Shown: positions 7,688 through 16,293, counted from the stretch's first letter. The stretch is DNA of 64,000 nucleotides from Aquilonibacter sp963820185 (GCA_963820185.1 CAWFYV010000002.1:372001-436000), one strand, 5' to 3'. Numbers and translations: made by a program. Notes: generated by a model from the sequence alone, not told the origin.

Positions 7688-8451
7688 TAGAGCGCTTTGA
7701 TCAATCCGCCGTCAATCGCAATCGTCTGTCCGGTGACGTAGCGCGCGGGCTCGCTGCACAAGAATGCGACCATCGGCGCGAACTCCGCCGGCGTCGCGAC
7801 GCGCCCGATCGGCACGTCCGTTTTTGCCGCCGCCGTCATCGCCGCGTCGTCGGGATAAAGATGTCGCAGGCGATCGGTGTCGACACGGCCGGTCGCAATC
7901 GAGTTGACGGTTATGCCGTCTTTTGCAACTTCCATTGAGAGCGTCTTCAGCGCGGAGACGAGTGCGGTGCGAAAGGCATTGGAAAGCGTGAGATTCGGAA
8001 TCGGCTGTTTGACCGACGATGACGTCAGCGCGACGATGCGTCCCCAGTTGTTCGCCGCCATGCCGGGAAGCACGCTGTTGGTTATCTCGATCATGTTACG
8101 TAGCACATCGCGATAGCCGACGTCCCAATCCTCCAGCGTCAGACTGCTGAAGACGCCGGGCTTGGGACCGCCGCCATTGAGCACGAGAATATCCGGATTG
8201 CCGAGCATATCTCTCACGCCGGCGAGCATCCGTTTGACGCCCGACGAATCGCTCAGGTCGACTTCGAAGAGCCGCGCATCGGTCGCGCCTGCGCTTTTCG
8301 CGCGGTTTACCACGGATTCGAGTTTGTCACGACGCCGCGCCGCAACCGCAAGCGAAACGCCTTCCGCCGCGAGCGCCAGTGCAATTGCTTCGCCGATGCC
8401 TGCGCTCGCGCCGGTTACGAGCGCGACGCGCCCACGAATGCCTAAGTCCAT
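7684..8451 (-). CDS. SDR oxidoreductase with non-canonical catalytic site
   Basis: A 255-residue short-chain dehydrogenase/reductase, probably NADP-linked, with TGASAGIG as the nucleotide-binding motif (14-21), LNGGGP in place of the usual NNAG, and a C-terminal VTGQTIAIDGGL. The active-site helix normally contains YxxxK. Here the aligned stretch reads NLTLSNAFRTAL, so neither the catalytic Tyr nor the Lys is in place. This fits the 'beta-ketoacyl-ACP-reductase-like' SDR group known to lack the perfect tetrad. Its start overlaps the end of the PLP dehydratase gene by 10 bp. It is the last gene of a run with an aminotransferase and an ArsR regulator. The substrate cannot be deduced. Confidence 0.88.
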   Translation of the reverse strand: MDLGIRGRVALVTGASAGIGEAIALALAAEGVSLAVAARRRDKLESVVNRAKSAGATDARLFEVDLSDSSGVKRMLAGVRDMLGNPDILVLNGGGPKPGVFSSLTLEDWDVGYRDVLRNMIEITNSVLPGMAANNWGRIVALTSSSVKQPIPNLTLSNAFRTALVSALKTLSMEVAKDGITVNSIATGRVDTDRLRHLYPDDAAMTAAAKTDVPIGRVATPAEFAPMVAFLCSEPARYVTGQTIAIDGGLIKALY

Positions 8452-9359
8452 GTCACCACCGCATTTCCTCCGCTCACGATCACCGCGACCCGTTCTCCGC
8501 GTTCGGGCACATACTTCTTTGAAAGCAGCGCAGCATGCGCGGTTGCGCCCGCCGGCTCGGCGGCGATGCGACCGTGCTGCCAGAGCGCTTCGCGCGCGGC
8601 GCGGATTTCGTCGTCGCTCACCAAGATCACGCGTTCGACAAAGCGCTGGGCGATTGGATACACCAGCTCACCGATCGCTCCCGCCGCAAGCGCGTCGTTG
8701 GCGATGCTGCCGGTCGGGGCATCGACCGGTTTGCCCGCACGAAGTGCCCAATCGAGCGTCGGCGCACCCTCGGGCTCGACGGCGATCACCCGCGCGCGTC
8801 CCGCGTACCACGCGGCGACGCCGGCGATCAGGCCGCCGCCACCGACGGGAACCAATACCGTGTCGATCGCGGGATCGGCCTCTTCCAATTCTTTGCCGAG
8901 CGACCCGGCGCCGAGGATCGTCGTCGCGTGATCGTAGGCTTCAACCAGCAGCGCGTTGCGTTCGTGTGCATCGGCTTGCGCAGCGCGTCTTGCGTCGGGA
9001 TAGACGCCCGGCACAATGACGAGCTCGGCGCCGCTCGCGCGGATCCGCGCGATCTTCGCCGGTGATGAAACGTCGGGAACGAAGATCTTGCATGCGATCC
9101 CCAACGTCGCCGCAGCGTACGCAACGGCGGCGCCGTGATTGCCGCCCGACGCTGCGACGACACCGCCCGGCGGAATCGTGTGCGTGAGGAGATTCGCAAA
9201 AGCGCCACGGGCTTTGAACGAGCCGCTGACCTGGTGCAGTTCGAGTTTCAGCACGGTACCATCGAACTCTAGAAGCGGCGTCCGCCGGATATACGGGCGG
9301 ATGTGCTCCTCCATCGCCGCGATACCGTCACGATCGATGCGCGCGGATTCGGTTTGCAT
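8442..9359 (-). CDS. PLP-dependent serine/threonine dehydratase family enzyme
   Basis: A 305-residue fold-type II PLP enzyme. SGSFKARGA holds the PLP lysine, SGGNHG binds the phosphate-side groups, and VPVGGGGLIAG is the glycine loop for the cofactor phosphate. Length and motifs match catabolic threonine/serine dehydratases without a C-terminal ACT domain, which convert L-Thr to 2-oxobutanoate or L-Ser to pyruvate. Racemase or ectoine-utilisation (EutB-like) relatives have the same motifs, so the substrate is open. It lies 4 bp after the aminotransferase gene and overlaps the SDR downstream, indicating a single transcript for amino-acid turnover under the ArsR-type regulator. Confidence 0.88.
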   Translation of the reverse strand: MQTESARIDRDGIAAMEEHIRPYIRRTPLLEFDGTVLKLELHQVSGSFKARGAFANLLTHTIPPGGVVAASGGNHGAAVAYAAATLGIACKIFVPDVSSPAKIARIRASGAELVIVPGVYPDARRAAQADAHERNALLVEAYDHATTILGAGSLGKELEEADPAIDTVLVPVGGGGLIAGVAAWYAGRARVIAVEPEGAPTLDWALRAGKPVDAPTGSIANDALAAGAIGELVYPIAQRFVERVILVSDDEIRAAREALWQHGRIAAEPAGATAHAALLSKKYVPERGERVAVIVSGGNAVVTWT

Positions 9360-9363
9360 GCGG

Positions 9364-10506
9364 CTACGCGACCGCGCCGGCAGTTTGCGCGAGCGCTGCG
9401 CTCAGTGCAGCATACGCAGCATCAAGCTCGGGCAACGCGAGATGCGCAAAGCCGAGGCGAAAGACGCGTGCTTCCTCGCCAAACCACGTGCCATTAGAAA
9501 CACGCACACCGCTCTGCGGCAGCGAGGCGTAAAAACGTTCCACCGCAGCGTCGTCAAAGCGTTCGCGGCGCAACCGCACGCAGCAAATCGCTCCGGCATC
9601 CGGCCGAACCCACTCGATCAGCCGCGCGTTTGCTTCGACGAAGTGCGCCGCCTTCGCGAGGCATTCGGCAAGAACGCGGCGACGCTCGCCCAAGATGCGG
9701 TCGCGCAGCGCGAGGACACGCAGGGCCAACAGCTCCTCGATCGCTGGAGCGGAGACGACCGTGTTGAACTTGCCGAGAACGAGCTGCTCGCGGATCGCCG
9801 GATCCTGCGCGATCGCCCACCCTAAGCGCAACCCCGGAGCCCCGTGGCACTTCGAGAGCGAAGCCGCGGTGATGACGCGCGGGCCGAGCGCGAGGGCGCT
9901 GCGTGCGATCGGGTCGTCCCCGAACGCGGCTTCGCGATACTCGTCGTCGACGAGCAAATATGCGTGCGGCGCGGATTCGCGCATCATCGCGTGGATCTCT
10001 ACGAGCACATCGAATGGAATTGCAACGCCCGAGGGATTCTGCGGTGAGGCAAGACAGACCAGCTTGGTGTTCTCGGAGAGCAGCGGCCGTAACTCGGCTG
10101 GATTGAGCTGATAGCCGCGATCGAAAGAAAGTTGAAGCGCGCGTATCGTTGCCCCAATCGCATCGAGCGCGCCCCGTACCGGAGGAAAGATCGGTGTGGT
10201 AATGACGGCTTCGTCACCCCGCGCGCAAAGAATGAAGGCGACTAAGAAGAGCGCGTGCATCCCACCGACGGTTATGACAACGTCGTCTGCATCGACCCCG
10301 TTGATCGCCGCGACTGCTGCGCGCAGCTGTGCGTCGCCCGCTGCGGAACGATACCCAAGCGCGGTCTTAGCAAGGCCTGCCACGGTCTCTTCATCGAGCA
10401 ATTCTTCGAGCACCACGTTTGGACCATAGCTGCTAGCTAGATCGAAGCGCGGACTGTCGGCGACAAGCGAGATGATTTCGTTGGGCGCAAAACGGGAGAT
10501 TTCCAT
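9364..10506 (-). CDS. Class I/II PLP-dependent aminotransferase
   Basis: A 380-residue fold-type I aminotransferase. Signs are ASPQNPSGVAIP (substrate/PLP binding), LLVDDEYREAAF with the PLP-ring Asp, and SLSKCHGAPGLRLGW, where Lys forms the Schiff base and the last Arg contacts the phosphate. The family covers aspartate, aromatic and branched-chain enzymes, and the specificity is not visible. I start it at the ATG at 10506 (MEISRFAPNE); the longer frame to 10569 runs back into the ArsR gene. With the dehydratase and SDR downstream it forms a small amino-acid metabolism unit, probably co-transcribed with the ArsR gene 13 bp upstream. Confidence 0.9.
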   Translation of the reverse strand: MEISRFAPNEIISLVADSPRFDLASSYGPNVVLEELLDEETVAGLAKTALGYRSAAGDAQLRAAVAAINGVDADDVVITVGGMHALFLVAFILCARGDEAVITTPIFPPVRGALDAIGATIRALQLSFDRGYQLNPAELRPLLSENTKLVCLASPQNPSGVAIPFDVLVEIHAMMRESAPHAYLLVDDEYREAAFGDDPIARSALALGPRVITAASLSKCHGAPGLRLGWAIAQDPAIREQLVLGKFNTVVSAPAIEELLALRVLALRDRILGERRRVLAECLAKAAHFVEANARLIEWVRPDAGAICCVRLRRERFDDAAVERFYASLPQSGVRVSNGTWFGEEARVFRLGFAHLALPELDAAYAALSAALAQTAGAVA

Positions 10507-10519
10507 AATAGGTCTCGTT

Positions 10520-10843
10520 TCAGATCGCTCGTTCGAGCCAGCGTTTGAATTCGGCGATGCGCACGTCATCGCGTTTGTAAAATGTCCACTGCTTGATACG
10601 TTTTGCCGTGACCAACCCCGCGGCGGTGAGCACGCGCATGTGCTCGCTCGCGGTCGGCTGACTCACGCCGAGTTTCTCGGCGATGAATACGCCGCAAACG
10701 CCGTCGTCAACCAGATCGCCGTCTTCTTGCCGGCGAAAGTGCGCGCGCGGGTCCTTGAGCCACTCGAGGATCAGGAGGCGGCGGTCGCTGGCGAGCGCGC
10801 GCAGCACTGTTTCTAGGTCACCAACATTCGGGCTCATAGCCAT
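10520..10843 (-). CDS. ArsR/SmtB-family winged-helix regulator
   Basis: A 107-residue regulator. The helix-turn-helix is VFIAEKLGVSQPTASEHMRVLTAAGLVTAKR (about 51-82), followed by a wing (KQWTFYKRDD), which is typical ArsR. The stretch HFRRQEDGDLVDDGVC before the helix is also seen in a non-metal-sensing ArsR subgroup. It lacks the classic ELCVCD metal box, so it probably does not sense metal through that site. It is the first gene of the run with aminotransferase, dehydratase and SDR, and diverges from rpsO. A candidate operator lies across its start (see 10842-10873), so autoregulation is likely. Confidence 0.88.
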   Translation of the reverse strand: MAMSPNVGDLETVLRALASDRRLLILEWLKDPRAHFRRQEDGDLVDDGVCGVFIAEKLGVSQPTASEHMRVLTAAGLVTAKRIKQWTFYKRDDVRIAEFKRWLERAI

Positions 10844-10873
10844 ATTGCTAATTTGCCATGTAACTAATAATAT
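10842..10873. promoter_or_regulatory. Candidate ArsR operator upstream of the amino-acid operon
   Basis: Inverted repeat ATATTGCTAAT (10842-10852) and ACTAATAATAT (10863-10873), matching at 8 of 11 positions around a 10-bp spacer. AT-rich arms of this kind are typical ArsR-family sites. A TTGACA-like -35 for the minus strand adjoins it (complement of 10873-10878), so binding would cover the promoter. Confidence 0.5.
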
Positions 10874-10896
10874 GTCAACAATCCCGCCGTTTTAAC

Positions 10897-10926
10897 TTGC
10901 TTCCGAGGCGGCCTCTCTGCTATGCT
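10897..10926 (+). promoter_or_regulatory. Candidate promoter of rpsO
   Basis: TTGCTT (10897-10902) and TATGCT (10921-10926) separated by 18 bp, facing rpsO. This leaves a leader of about 85 nt before the S15 start. The leader could hold the translational operator through which S15 usually controls its own mRNA, but I cannot identify a specific fold. Confidence 0.5.
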
Positions 10927-11016
10927 ACGCCGGTCGCCGGGACGGAGCGCAGGCCCTTGGCAAGCCGCGGCCCTGTACCCGAGCGAGACTATCCTGACTA
11001 TAAGGAGCTTTCGTTC

Positions 11017-11286
11017 GTGCCTCTTACGAGAGAACAAAAGGCGGAGATCGCCGCCAAGTACGGCCGCGGATCAAATGACACGGGTTCGGCCGAAGTGCAG
11101 ATCGCAATTCTGACTGCATCGATCAATCAGCTTACCGACCACCTCAAGATGCATAAGAAGGACCACCACAGCCGCCGCGGCCTTTTGCTGCAGGTCGGCC
11201 AGCGTCGCCGCCTTCTGAGCTATCTGCAAAAGAAAGATCTCGAGCGCTATCGCTCGCTGATCAACGACCTCGGCCTGCGCCGCTAA
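11017..11286 (+). CDS. rpsO: 30S ribosomal protein S15
   Basis: Primary 16S rRNA-binding protein of the small subunit. The product is 89 residues, exactly the family length. It contains the S15 signature (TGSAEVQIAILTASINQLTDHL, HKKDHHSRRGLLLQVGQRRRLLSYL) and ends LGLRR. The start is the GTG at 11017, with AAGGAG at 11002-11007; a longer frame upstream has no family similarity. In many bacteria rpsO is followed directly by pnp. Here pnp lies about 9 kb downstream with unrelated genes between, so the usual pair is split. Confidence 0.97.
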   Translation: MPLTREQKAEIAAKYGRGSNDTGSAEVQIAILTASINQLTDHLKMHKKDHHSRRGLLLQVGQRRRLLSYLQKKDLERYRSLINDLGLRR

Positions 11287-11292
11287 AAGGTC

Positions 11293-13923
11293 CTACTTTA
11301 ACAACACGGCACGCGCGTGACTTCCACGCGGGTGCCGTTTTGTTACGCTGAACTCGCGCGTCAGTTCGGAAACGATAAAGAGCCCTCGCCCGGATTCGCT
11401 CATCACGTCGATCGGCAGCATCGGCGCCCGTTCGAAGCCGGGCCCTTCGTCGATGACGTGCAACACGAGATCGCCGCCGGTGTGATCGAGCACGAACTCG
11501 ACGGCTCCAGCGGCATGGCGCACGACGTTGCCGGCGAGTTCTCCGAGCACGAGTTCCGCGGTCTCCAAGCGTAACTCGGAAAGGCCAAAGCCGATAAGCA
11601 GTGCACGGCACTCGCGTCGCATGCACACAAGACCTTCGGGATCCAAACTCGCGAAGCTCCAGCGCTGCATATTGCCCATGCGCTGATCGCTCTGCACGCG
11701 TAGCGTGAAGATCGCAACGTCGTCGCGTGCGCCGTCGACCAGCACGCGCTCGCCAATGAACGCCGCTGGATACACGGCGCGGTCGATCTGTGGATCGGTC
11801 AGCGTTGCGCGCAGCAGCCGCGCGCCGCTCTCGAGATCGTGCGACGACTCGATCAGTCCATCGGTATAGAAGACGACGAGGTCGCCATCCCCAACGCCAA
11901 TGCTCGAGGCGCGGATTGAAATCCGCTCGCGTAACCCGAGCGGTAAATCGACAAAGACCAGCTCTTCCAGACTTCCGTTCGCACGGCGAATGAAGGGCGG
12001 GGGATGCCCGGCGCTCGCATAGACCATCGTGTTTGCAATCGGATCGATCACACCGACGAACGCGGTCACGAAGCGATCGAGTTCACCGTCCATGCGCAGC
12101 GCTCGGTCGGCGGAGTTCAGCATCAAGACCGGATCGGCATGCACTTGCGCGATACCGCGAATGATTTGGCGCATGCTGCTCATCGTCACCGCTGCATCGA
12201 GCCCGCCTCCCGCCACGTCGCCAATCGAGACTACCAGGCGGCCGTCAGCGAGCGCAAAGGCATCGTACCAGTCGCCGCCGATCTGCGCTTCGCTTCGTCC
12301 CGGCACATAGATCGCGTCCATCTCGATGCCGTCGACCTGGGGCAAACGACGTGGAAGCGAGGCCGCCTGCAACGCATCGGTGACACGATGCTCGCGCTGG
12401 TAGAGCTGTGCGTTCACGATTGCCAGAGCGCAGCGGCGCGCCACTTCTTCGAGAAATTCGAGATCGGTCGCGCCGTACGCGCTGCAGTCGCGCGAGCGAA
12501 CAAACGAGATCGCGCCGATGACCTTGCCACGCATCTGCATCGGCACGACGATCGTTTCGATCGGCGCATCGTCGGCCGGATCGATGAAACTTGCCGCCCG
12601 CGCGTTGCCGTACATCTGCGCGCGAACGCGCGGCGCCGGAACTTCTCGGCGTGGCCCGGCGTGTGCGGATGCGCCCGTGCGCAACACGCCGTTGACGAGC
12701 AGATCGACTTGGCACGAGTCGGCGAGAAACGGCACGGCCGAATCGCAGATGTGCCGCAGCGTGAGATCGAGCTCGAGCGAGCTATTGACGATACGCCCGA
12801 GTTCGGCTAGATATGTTTGCTGCTGCGCCACGCGTTTTTGATCGTGAATGTCGGTGCTCGTGCCGAACCAGCGCACGATCTCGCCGCCTTCGTCGCGCAT
12901 CGGTAAAGCGCGGGAAAGGAACCAGCGCGCTATGCCGTCGGGACGAAGCAGTCGATGCTCCATCTCGTATGGCTCGCCCCACGCGAGCGATCGCTGCCAG
13001 CGTTCGCGCGTCGCCGGCCAATCGACCGCGTGGACAAAGCCTTCCCAGACGTCGCCGACACATTCGTGCAACGAGAGCCCGGTGTATGCGAGCAACGCGT
13101 CGTTCGCATAATCTTGTTCTCCGCGCGCGTTGGTCGACCACACGATATCGGGGAGTGCTTCGGCGATGATCCGCAGCTGGCGATCGCGCATCTCGTGCGC
13201 GACGCGCTGATCGTGCACGTCCACCGCCGTGCCGATGCGGTAAAAGGGCAATGACGCTTTTCCGAAGTGGACCCAGCGTAAAAAGTGCCAGCGATACATT
13301 CCGTCGCTGCGGCGGCGTAAGCGAAAGTCGAGTTCCTGTTGACCCGAACGCAACGCACGCATCACGAGCGGCAGATCGAGTGGATGAACTAGCGCGCTAC
13401 GATCTTGGAGCGTCGAACCGACCGGGAGTCCAGTGTAATCGAGCCACGCGCGATTGACGAACGTGAGACGTTCGTCACTGTCGGTGGTCCACACCAAGAG
13501 CGGCAGTGCGTCGGCGAGACTGCGCAGCCGATCGTCAGCGTCCCCTTCGGGCTCGGAGCGGTCGCAGACGCCGAGCCACTCACGAAGTACCCCGCTCGTA
13601 TCGCGCATCGGCACGAACGTCGCGGAGAACATCGCGTATTCATTGTGGGCTGAGCGCAGCCGCCAACGTATCTCGTAAGGCTGCTCGCTGCGCGTTCCAG
13701 CTTCAACCTGGGCAAGCGCGTGCGTTATGTCGTGCGGGTGCACGGCCAACTGCCACCCATGGCCGAGAGAATGCTGGAAGTCGAGCCCGGTGAACGCGGT
13801 CCACGCGGGATTGACGAAGTGGCACTGCGCATCAGCCTGTACGAGAAGCGCAACGCGGCCGAGGCGCTGCGCGAACGTGCGGAGCGTCGATGCCTCTAAC
13901 TCGCCCGTCGCTCTCGAGGTCAT
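11293..13923 (-). CDS. PAS-PAS-PAS-GAF-SpoIIE phosphatase-HATPase regulator
   Basis: An 876-residue soluble regulator of the partner-switching kind. Three PAS domains (about 15-130, 135-250, 260-375) and a GAF domain (380-535) precede a PP2C/SpoIIE phosphatase (550-745). The phosphatase has metal-ligand motifs IGGDWYDAF, SIGDVAGGGLDAAV, ASAGHPPPF, VFYTDGLIE and GARDDVAIF. The C-terminus (755-876) is an RsbW-like HATPase with ELAGNVVRHA, VIDEGPGF and SGRGLFIVSELT. Such fused proteins dephosphorylate an anti-anti-sigma factor and may also act as the anti-sigma kinase. No STAS-domain antagonist or sigma factor is next door. It faces rpsO, and its stop lies 7 bp beyond the rpsO stop. Confidence 0.92.
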   Translation of the reverse strand: MTSRATGELEASTLRTFAQRLGRVALLVQADAQCHFVNPAWTAFTGLDFQHSLGHGWQLAVHPHDITHALAQVEAGTRSEQPYEIRWRLRSAHNEYAMFSATFVPMRDTSGVLREWLGVCDRSEPEGDADDRLRSLADALPLLVWTTDSDERLTFVNRAWLDYTGLPVGSTLQDRSALVHPLDLPLVMRALRSGQQELDFRLRRRSDGMYRWHFLRWVHFGKASLPFYRIGTAVDVHDQRVAHEMRDRQLRIIAEALPDIVWSTNARGEQDYANDALLAYTGLSLHECVGDVWEGFVHAVDWPATRERWQRSLAWGEPYEMEHRLLRPDGIARWFLSRALPMRDEGGEIVRWFGTSTDIHDQKRVAQQQTYLAELGRIVNSSLELDLTLRHICDSAVPFLADSCQVDLLVNGVLRTGASAHAGPRREVPAPRVRAQMYGNARAASFIDPADDAPIETIVVPMQMRGKVIGAISFVRSRDCSAYGATDLEFLEEVARRCALAIVNAQLYQREHRVTDALQAASLPRRLPQVDGIEMDAIYVPGRSEAQIGGDWYDAFALADGRLVVSIGDVAGGGLDAAVTMSSMRQIIRGIAQVHADPVLMLNSADRALRMDGELDRFVTAFVGVIDPIANTMVYASAGHPPPFIRRANGSLEELVFVDLPLGLRERISIRASSIGVGDGDLVVFYTDGLIESSHDLESGARLLRATLTDPQIDRAVYPAAFIGERVLVDGARDDVAIFTLRVQSDQRMGNMQRWSFASLDPEGLVCMRRECRALLIGFGLSELRLETAELVLGELAGNVVRHAAGAVEFVLDHTGGDLVLHVIDEGPGFERAPMLPIDVMSESGRGLFIVSELTREFSVTKRHPRGSHARAVLLK
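11306..11341 (+). terminator. rpsO: rho-independent terminator of rpsO
   Basis: ACGGCACGCGCGTG (11306-11319) pairs with CACGCGGGTGCCGT (11325-11338) with one mismatch around a 5-nt loop, followed by TTTTGTT. It lies inside the 3' coding end of the convergent SpoIIE-type gene, so the same bases serve as terminator on one strand and codons on the other. Confidence 0.8.
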
Positions 13924-13975
13924 GGTGCTGCCCGTGATACCTACCCACGAGCAACCGAGCTAAAACGTGCGGCCG

Positions 13976-14992
13976 CTAAGATCTCTTTCGGGCATAGGCC
14001 CTTCGGACCGCATCCTTGATCGCCGCGGTCCCCATCCCGTAATACTCAATCAATTCAGCCGGATCGCCGGACTGGCCGAAGCGGTCCTGCACCCCCACGA
14101 ACTCTATCGGGGTCGGTGCCTTTGCAGCGAGCGCCTCGGCCACGGCCGAGCCCATGCCTGCATGGACTTGGTGCTCCTCGACGGTTACCACTGCGCCGCA
14201 TGCACGTGCCGCCGCGACGACCGTATCTTCATCCATCGGTTTGACCGTGTGATTGTTGATCACGCGCGCTTCGATGCCGTCTTCGCGTGACAGTTCGTCG
14301 GCAGCGACGAGCGCGTTGTACACGAGAATACCGCACGCGATGATCGCCACGTCTTCGCCGTCACGCAACGTCTGCGCCTTACCGACTTCGAACGGCGTCG
14401 CATCGGTCGTAACGATCGGCGATTTCTCACGCGCGAAGCGCAGGTAGACCGGGCCAAACCGCTCGCTCAGCGCAATTGTCGCTTTCTTCGTCTGTACCGA
14501 ATCACATGGCACTACGACGGTCATGTGCGGAATGACCCGCATGATCGCAATATCTTCAATCGCCTGGTGTGTTGCACCGTCAGGACCAACGGATACGCCG
14601 GCGTGCGCGCCCGCGATCTTCACGTTGGCCTCGTTGAGCGCCATGATCGTGCGCACTTGCTCCCACGAGCGTCCCGGATTGAACATCGCATACGATGCAA
14701 TCCACGGAACCTTGCCGACCGCTGCAAGGCCGCCGGCCATCGCAACCAGCATCTGTTCGGCGACGCCGATTTCTAGATATTGCGCGGGATGCGCTTTCTT
14801 GAAACCTTCCATGCGCGTCGACTCGGCGAGGTCGGCGCAGATCGCAACAACGTTTTTGTTGCGATTGCCCGCCTCGATCAGCCCTTCGCCGAAGCCGTTA
14901 CGCGTCGGAAGCGATTTGAGCTCGGCGGCGTTTCGGTAGTCCACGAGCGCCATCGACTTCGCTGCTTGATCGAGCGCCTCCGTACTAGACAT
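13976..14992 (-). CDS. Transketolase, C-terminal subunit
   Basis: A 338-residue pyrimidine-binding plus C-terminal domain subunit of a two-gene transketolase, which moves two-carbon units in the pentose phosphate pathway. It shows GIAEQ-type IGVAEQMLVAMAGGLA with the catalytic Glu for the TPP aminopyrimidine, AHAGVSVGPDGATHQAIED, and a C-terminal VTVEEHQVHAGMGSAVAE. The start is the ATG at 14992, overlapping the N-terminal subunit's stop by 8 bp, so the subunits are co-translated. DXP synthase would be a single longer protein; the split architecture and sequence favour transketolase. Confidence 0.9.
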   Translation of the reverse strand: MSSTEALDQAAKSMALVDYRNAAELKSLPTRNGFGEGLIEAGNRNKNVVAICADLAESTRMEGFKKAHPAQYLEIGVAEQMLVAMAGGLAAVGKVPWIASYAMFNPGRSWEQVRTIMALNEANVKIAGAHAGVSVGPDGATHQAIEDIAIMRVIPHMTVVVPCDSVQTKKATIALSERFGPVYLRFAREKSPIVTTDATPFEVGKAQTLRDGEDVAIIACGILVYNALVAADELSREDGIEARVINNHTVKPMDEDTVVAAARACGAVVTVEEHQVHAGMGSAVAEALAAKAPTPIEFVGVQDRFGQSGDPAELIEYYGMGTAAIKDAVRRAYARKRS

Positions 14993-15842
14993 TGGCCAGC
15001 AGCCTTTCGCGCGTCGCAGCAAGTTCGGCCAGCGCGGTGTCGGCCTGTTCTTTGTTTGGCGGCTTACCGTGCCAGGTGTAGTCGCCTTCCATGAAGCTCA
15101 CACCCTTGCCCGGCACCGTGTGCGCAATGATCACTTGCGGCTTGCCTTTGAATGCTTTCGCTCGCTCGAGCGTCTCGACCAGTTCGCCCATATCGTTGCC
15201 ATTGCACTCGAAGACCTCCCAATTGAAGGCGCGGTACTTGTCGGCGAACGGCTCGAGCGGCATGACTTCTTCGGTGCTGCCGTCGATTTGAATGAAATTC
15301 CGATCGATGATGACGGTGAGATTGTCGAGTTTGAATTTACCGGCGGTCATCATCGCTTCCATATGTAACCCGCATTGATGCTCGGCATCGCTGCACACGA
15401 CGTAGACGCGCCAATCCTTGTTGTCCATCTTCGCGCCGAGCGCCATACCAGTACCTTGCGCCAGCCCCTCTCCCAGCGGACCCGACGTCGTCTCGAGTGC
15501 GGGAAGTTTTACGCGCTCGGGGTGTCCTTGCAGACGCGAGCCAAACTTGCGCAACGTAAGCAACTCCTCGACGGGGAAGTAGCCGAAGTTGGCCATCGCC
15601 GAATAGCGCACCGGCGCGATGTGGCCACACGAAAGCAGCAGGCGATCGCGATCGTCCCAGTCCGGCCGCTTGGGGTCGTGACGCATGATGAAGCCGTAGA
15701 GGGCCGTGAAGACGTCGGCCATGTCGAGCGAGCCGGCGGAGTGGCCGGAGCCTGCCGCAAGAAGCGAGCGGATGATGCCGACGCGTACATCGTTAGCCCG
15801 CAGTTCGAGCTCTTTGCGACGCTCGGGGGTCAAGGTCTGCAT
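14985..15842 (-). CDS. Transketolase, N-terminal (TPP-binding) subunit
   Basis: A 285-residue partner of the gene that follows. The TPP diphosphate/Mg domain is recognisable: SAGSLDMADVFTALY, HPERVKLPALETTSGPLGEGLAQGTGMALGAK, and KLDNLTVIIDRNFIQIDG with the motif's terminal Asn. The usual 'GDGExxEG' start of the TPP motif reads CSDAEHQCGLHMEA: Gly to Ser, Gly to Ala and Glu to Cys, with the Mg-binding Asp kept. Split transketolases often have 'SDGEHQEG', so this is a further step in the same direction. It is probably still active, but the variant deserves a check. Confidence 0.9.
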   Translation of the reverse strand: MQTLTPERRKELELRANDVRVGIIRSLLAAGSGHSAGSLDMADVFTALYGFIMRHDPKRPDWDDRDRLLLSCGHIAPVRYSAMANFGYFPVEELLTLRKFGSRLQGHPERVKLPALETTSGPLGEGLAQGTGMALGAKMDNKDWRVYVVCSDAEHQCGLHMEAMMTAGKFKLDNLTVIIDRNFIQIDGSTEEVMPLEPFADKYRAFNWEVFECNGNDMGELVETLERAKAFKGKPQVIIAHTVPGKGVSFMEGDYTWHGKPPNKEQADTALAELAATRERLLANV

Positions 15843-15876
15843 ATCGCCCGTTATACCAGGGGTCGCGTGCGGCCAC

Positions 15877-16293
15877 CTACCCCTTGATGCGCTGGCCTGC
15901 GGTCTGCAGCTTGTGGCAATCCAAGCAGAGCGTTTCGAGGTTCCCGAGGTGGTGCAGGCAGCTCAGCACCGTGTGCGCACCGCGAGCTTGCTCGATGTGA
16001 TTGACTTCGAGCCGGTCGGTCTTGCGCAGACGCTTGTACTTGGGATGCGAACGCGGCGGGGGCTTGTGCCCGCAGCGTTTGCACCGGTACCGATCGCGCT
16101 TTTTTGCCGCACGCCGCGCGAGGGTCCACCAATGGTTTTTCCAAAAGGCATCGGCACAGCGATCGCTGCACCACATCTTGCGCCGCGGCGGGAGCGCATC
16201 ACCGCACCAGCGGCATGCACCCTCGATGCGTCTGGCAAGAACGCAGGTGGCGACTAGACGACGAGAGCGATGCGCGGGCTCGTTTCGATCCAT
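15877..16293 (-). CDS. Small HNH endonuclease with zinc-ribbon
   Basis: A 138-residue protein. CRWCGDALPP...WCSDRC forms a treble-clef/zinc-ribbon-like Cys cluster. A second CKRCGHKPPP pair precedes the HNH core LEVNHIEQA...GNLETLCLDCHK, containing the conserved His, Asn and His. The middle is strongly basic, fitting DNA binding. The only in-frame ATG is at 16293, inside the end of the upstream GGDEF gene, giving a 40-bp overlap; a frame continuing to 17103 is a shadow. It could be a stand-alone repair/restriction nuclease or a domesticated homing-type enzyme; context gives no target. Confidence 0.82.
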   Translation of the reverse strand: MDRNEPAHRSRRLVATCVLARRIEGACRWCGDALPPRRKMWCSDRCADAFWKNHWWTLARRAAKKRDRYRCKRCGHKPPPRSHPKYKRLRKTDRLEVNHIEQARGAHTVLSCLHHLGNLETLCLDCHKLQTAGQRIKG

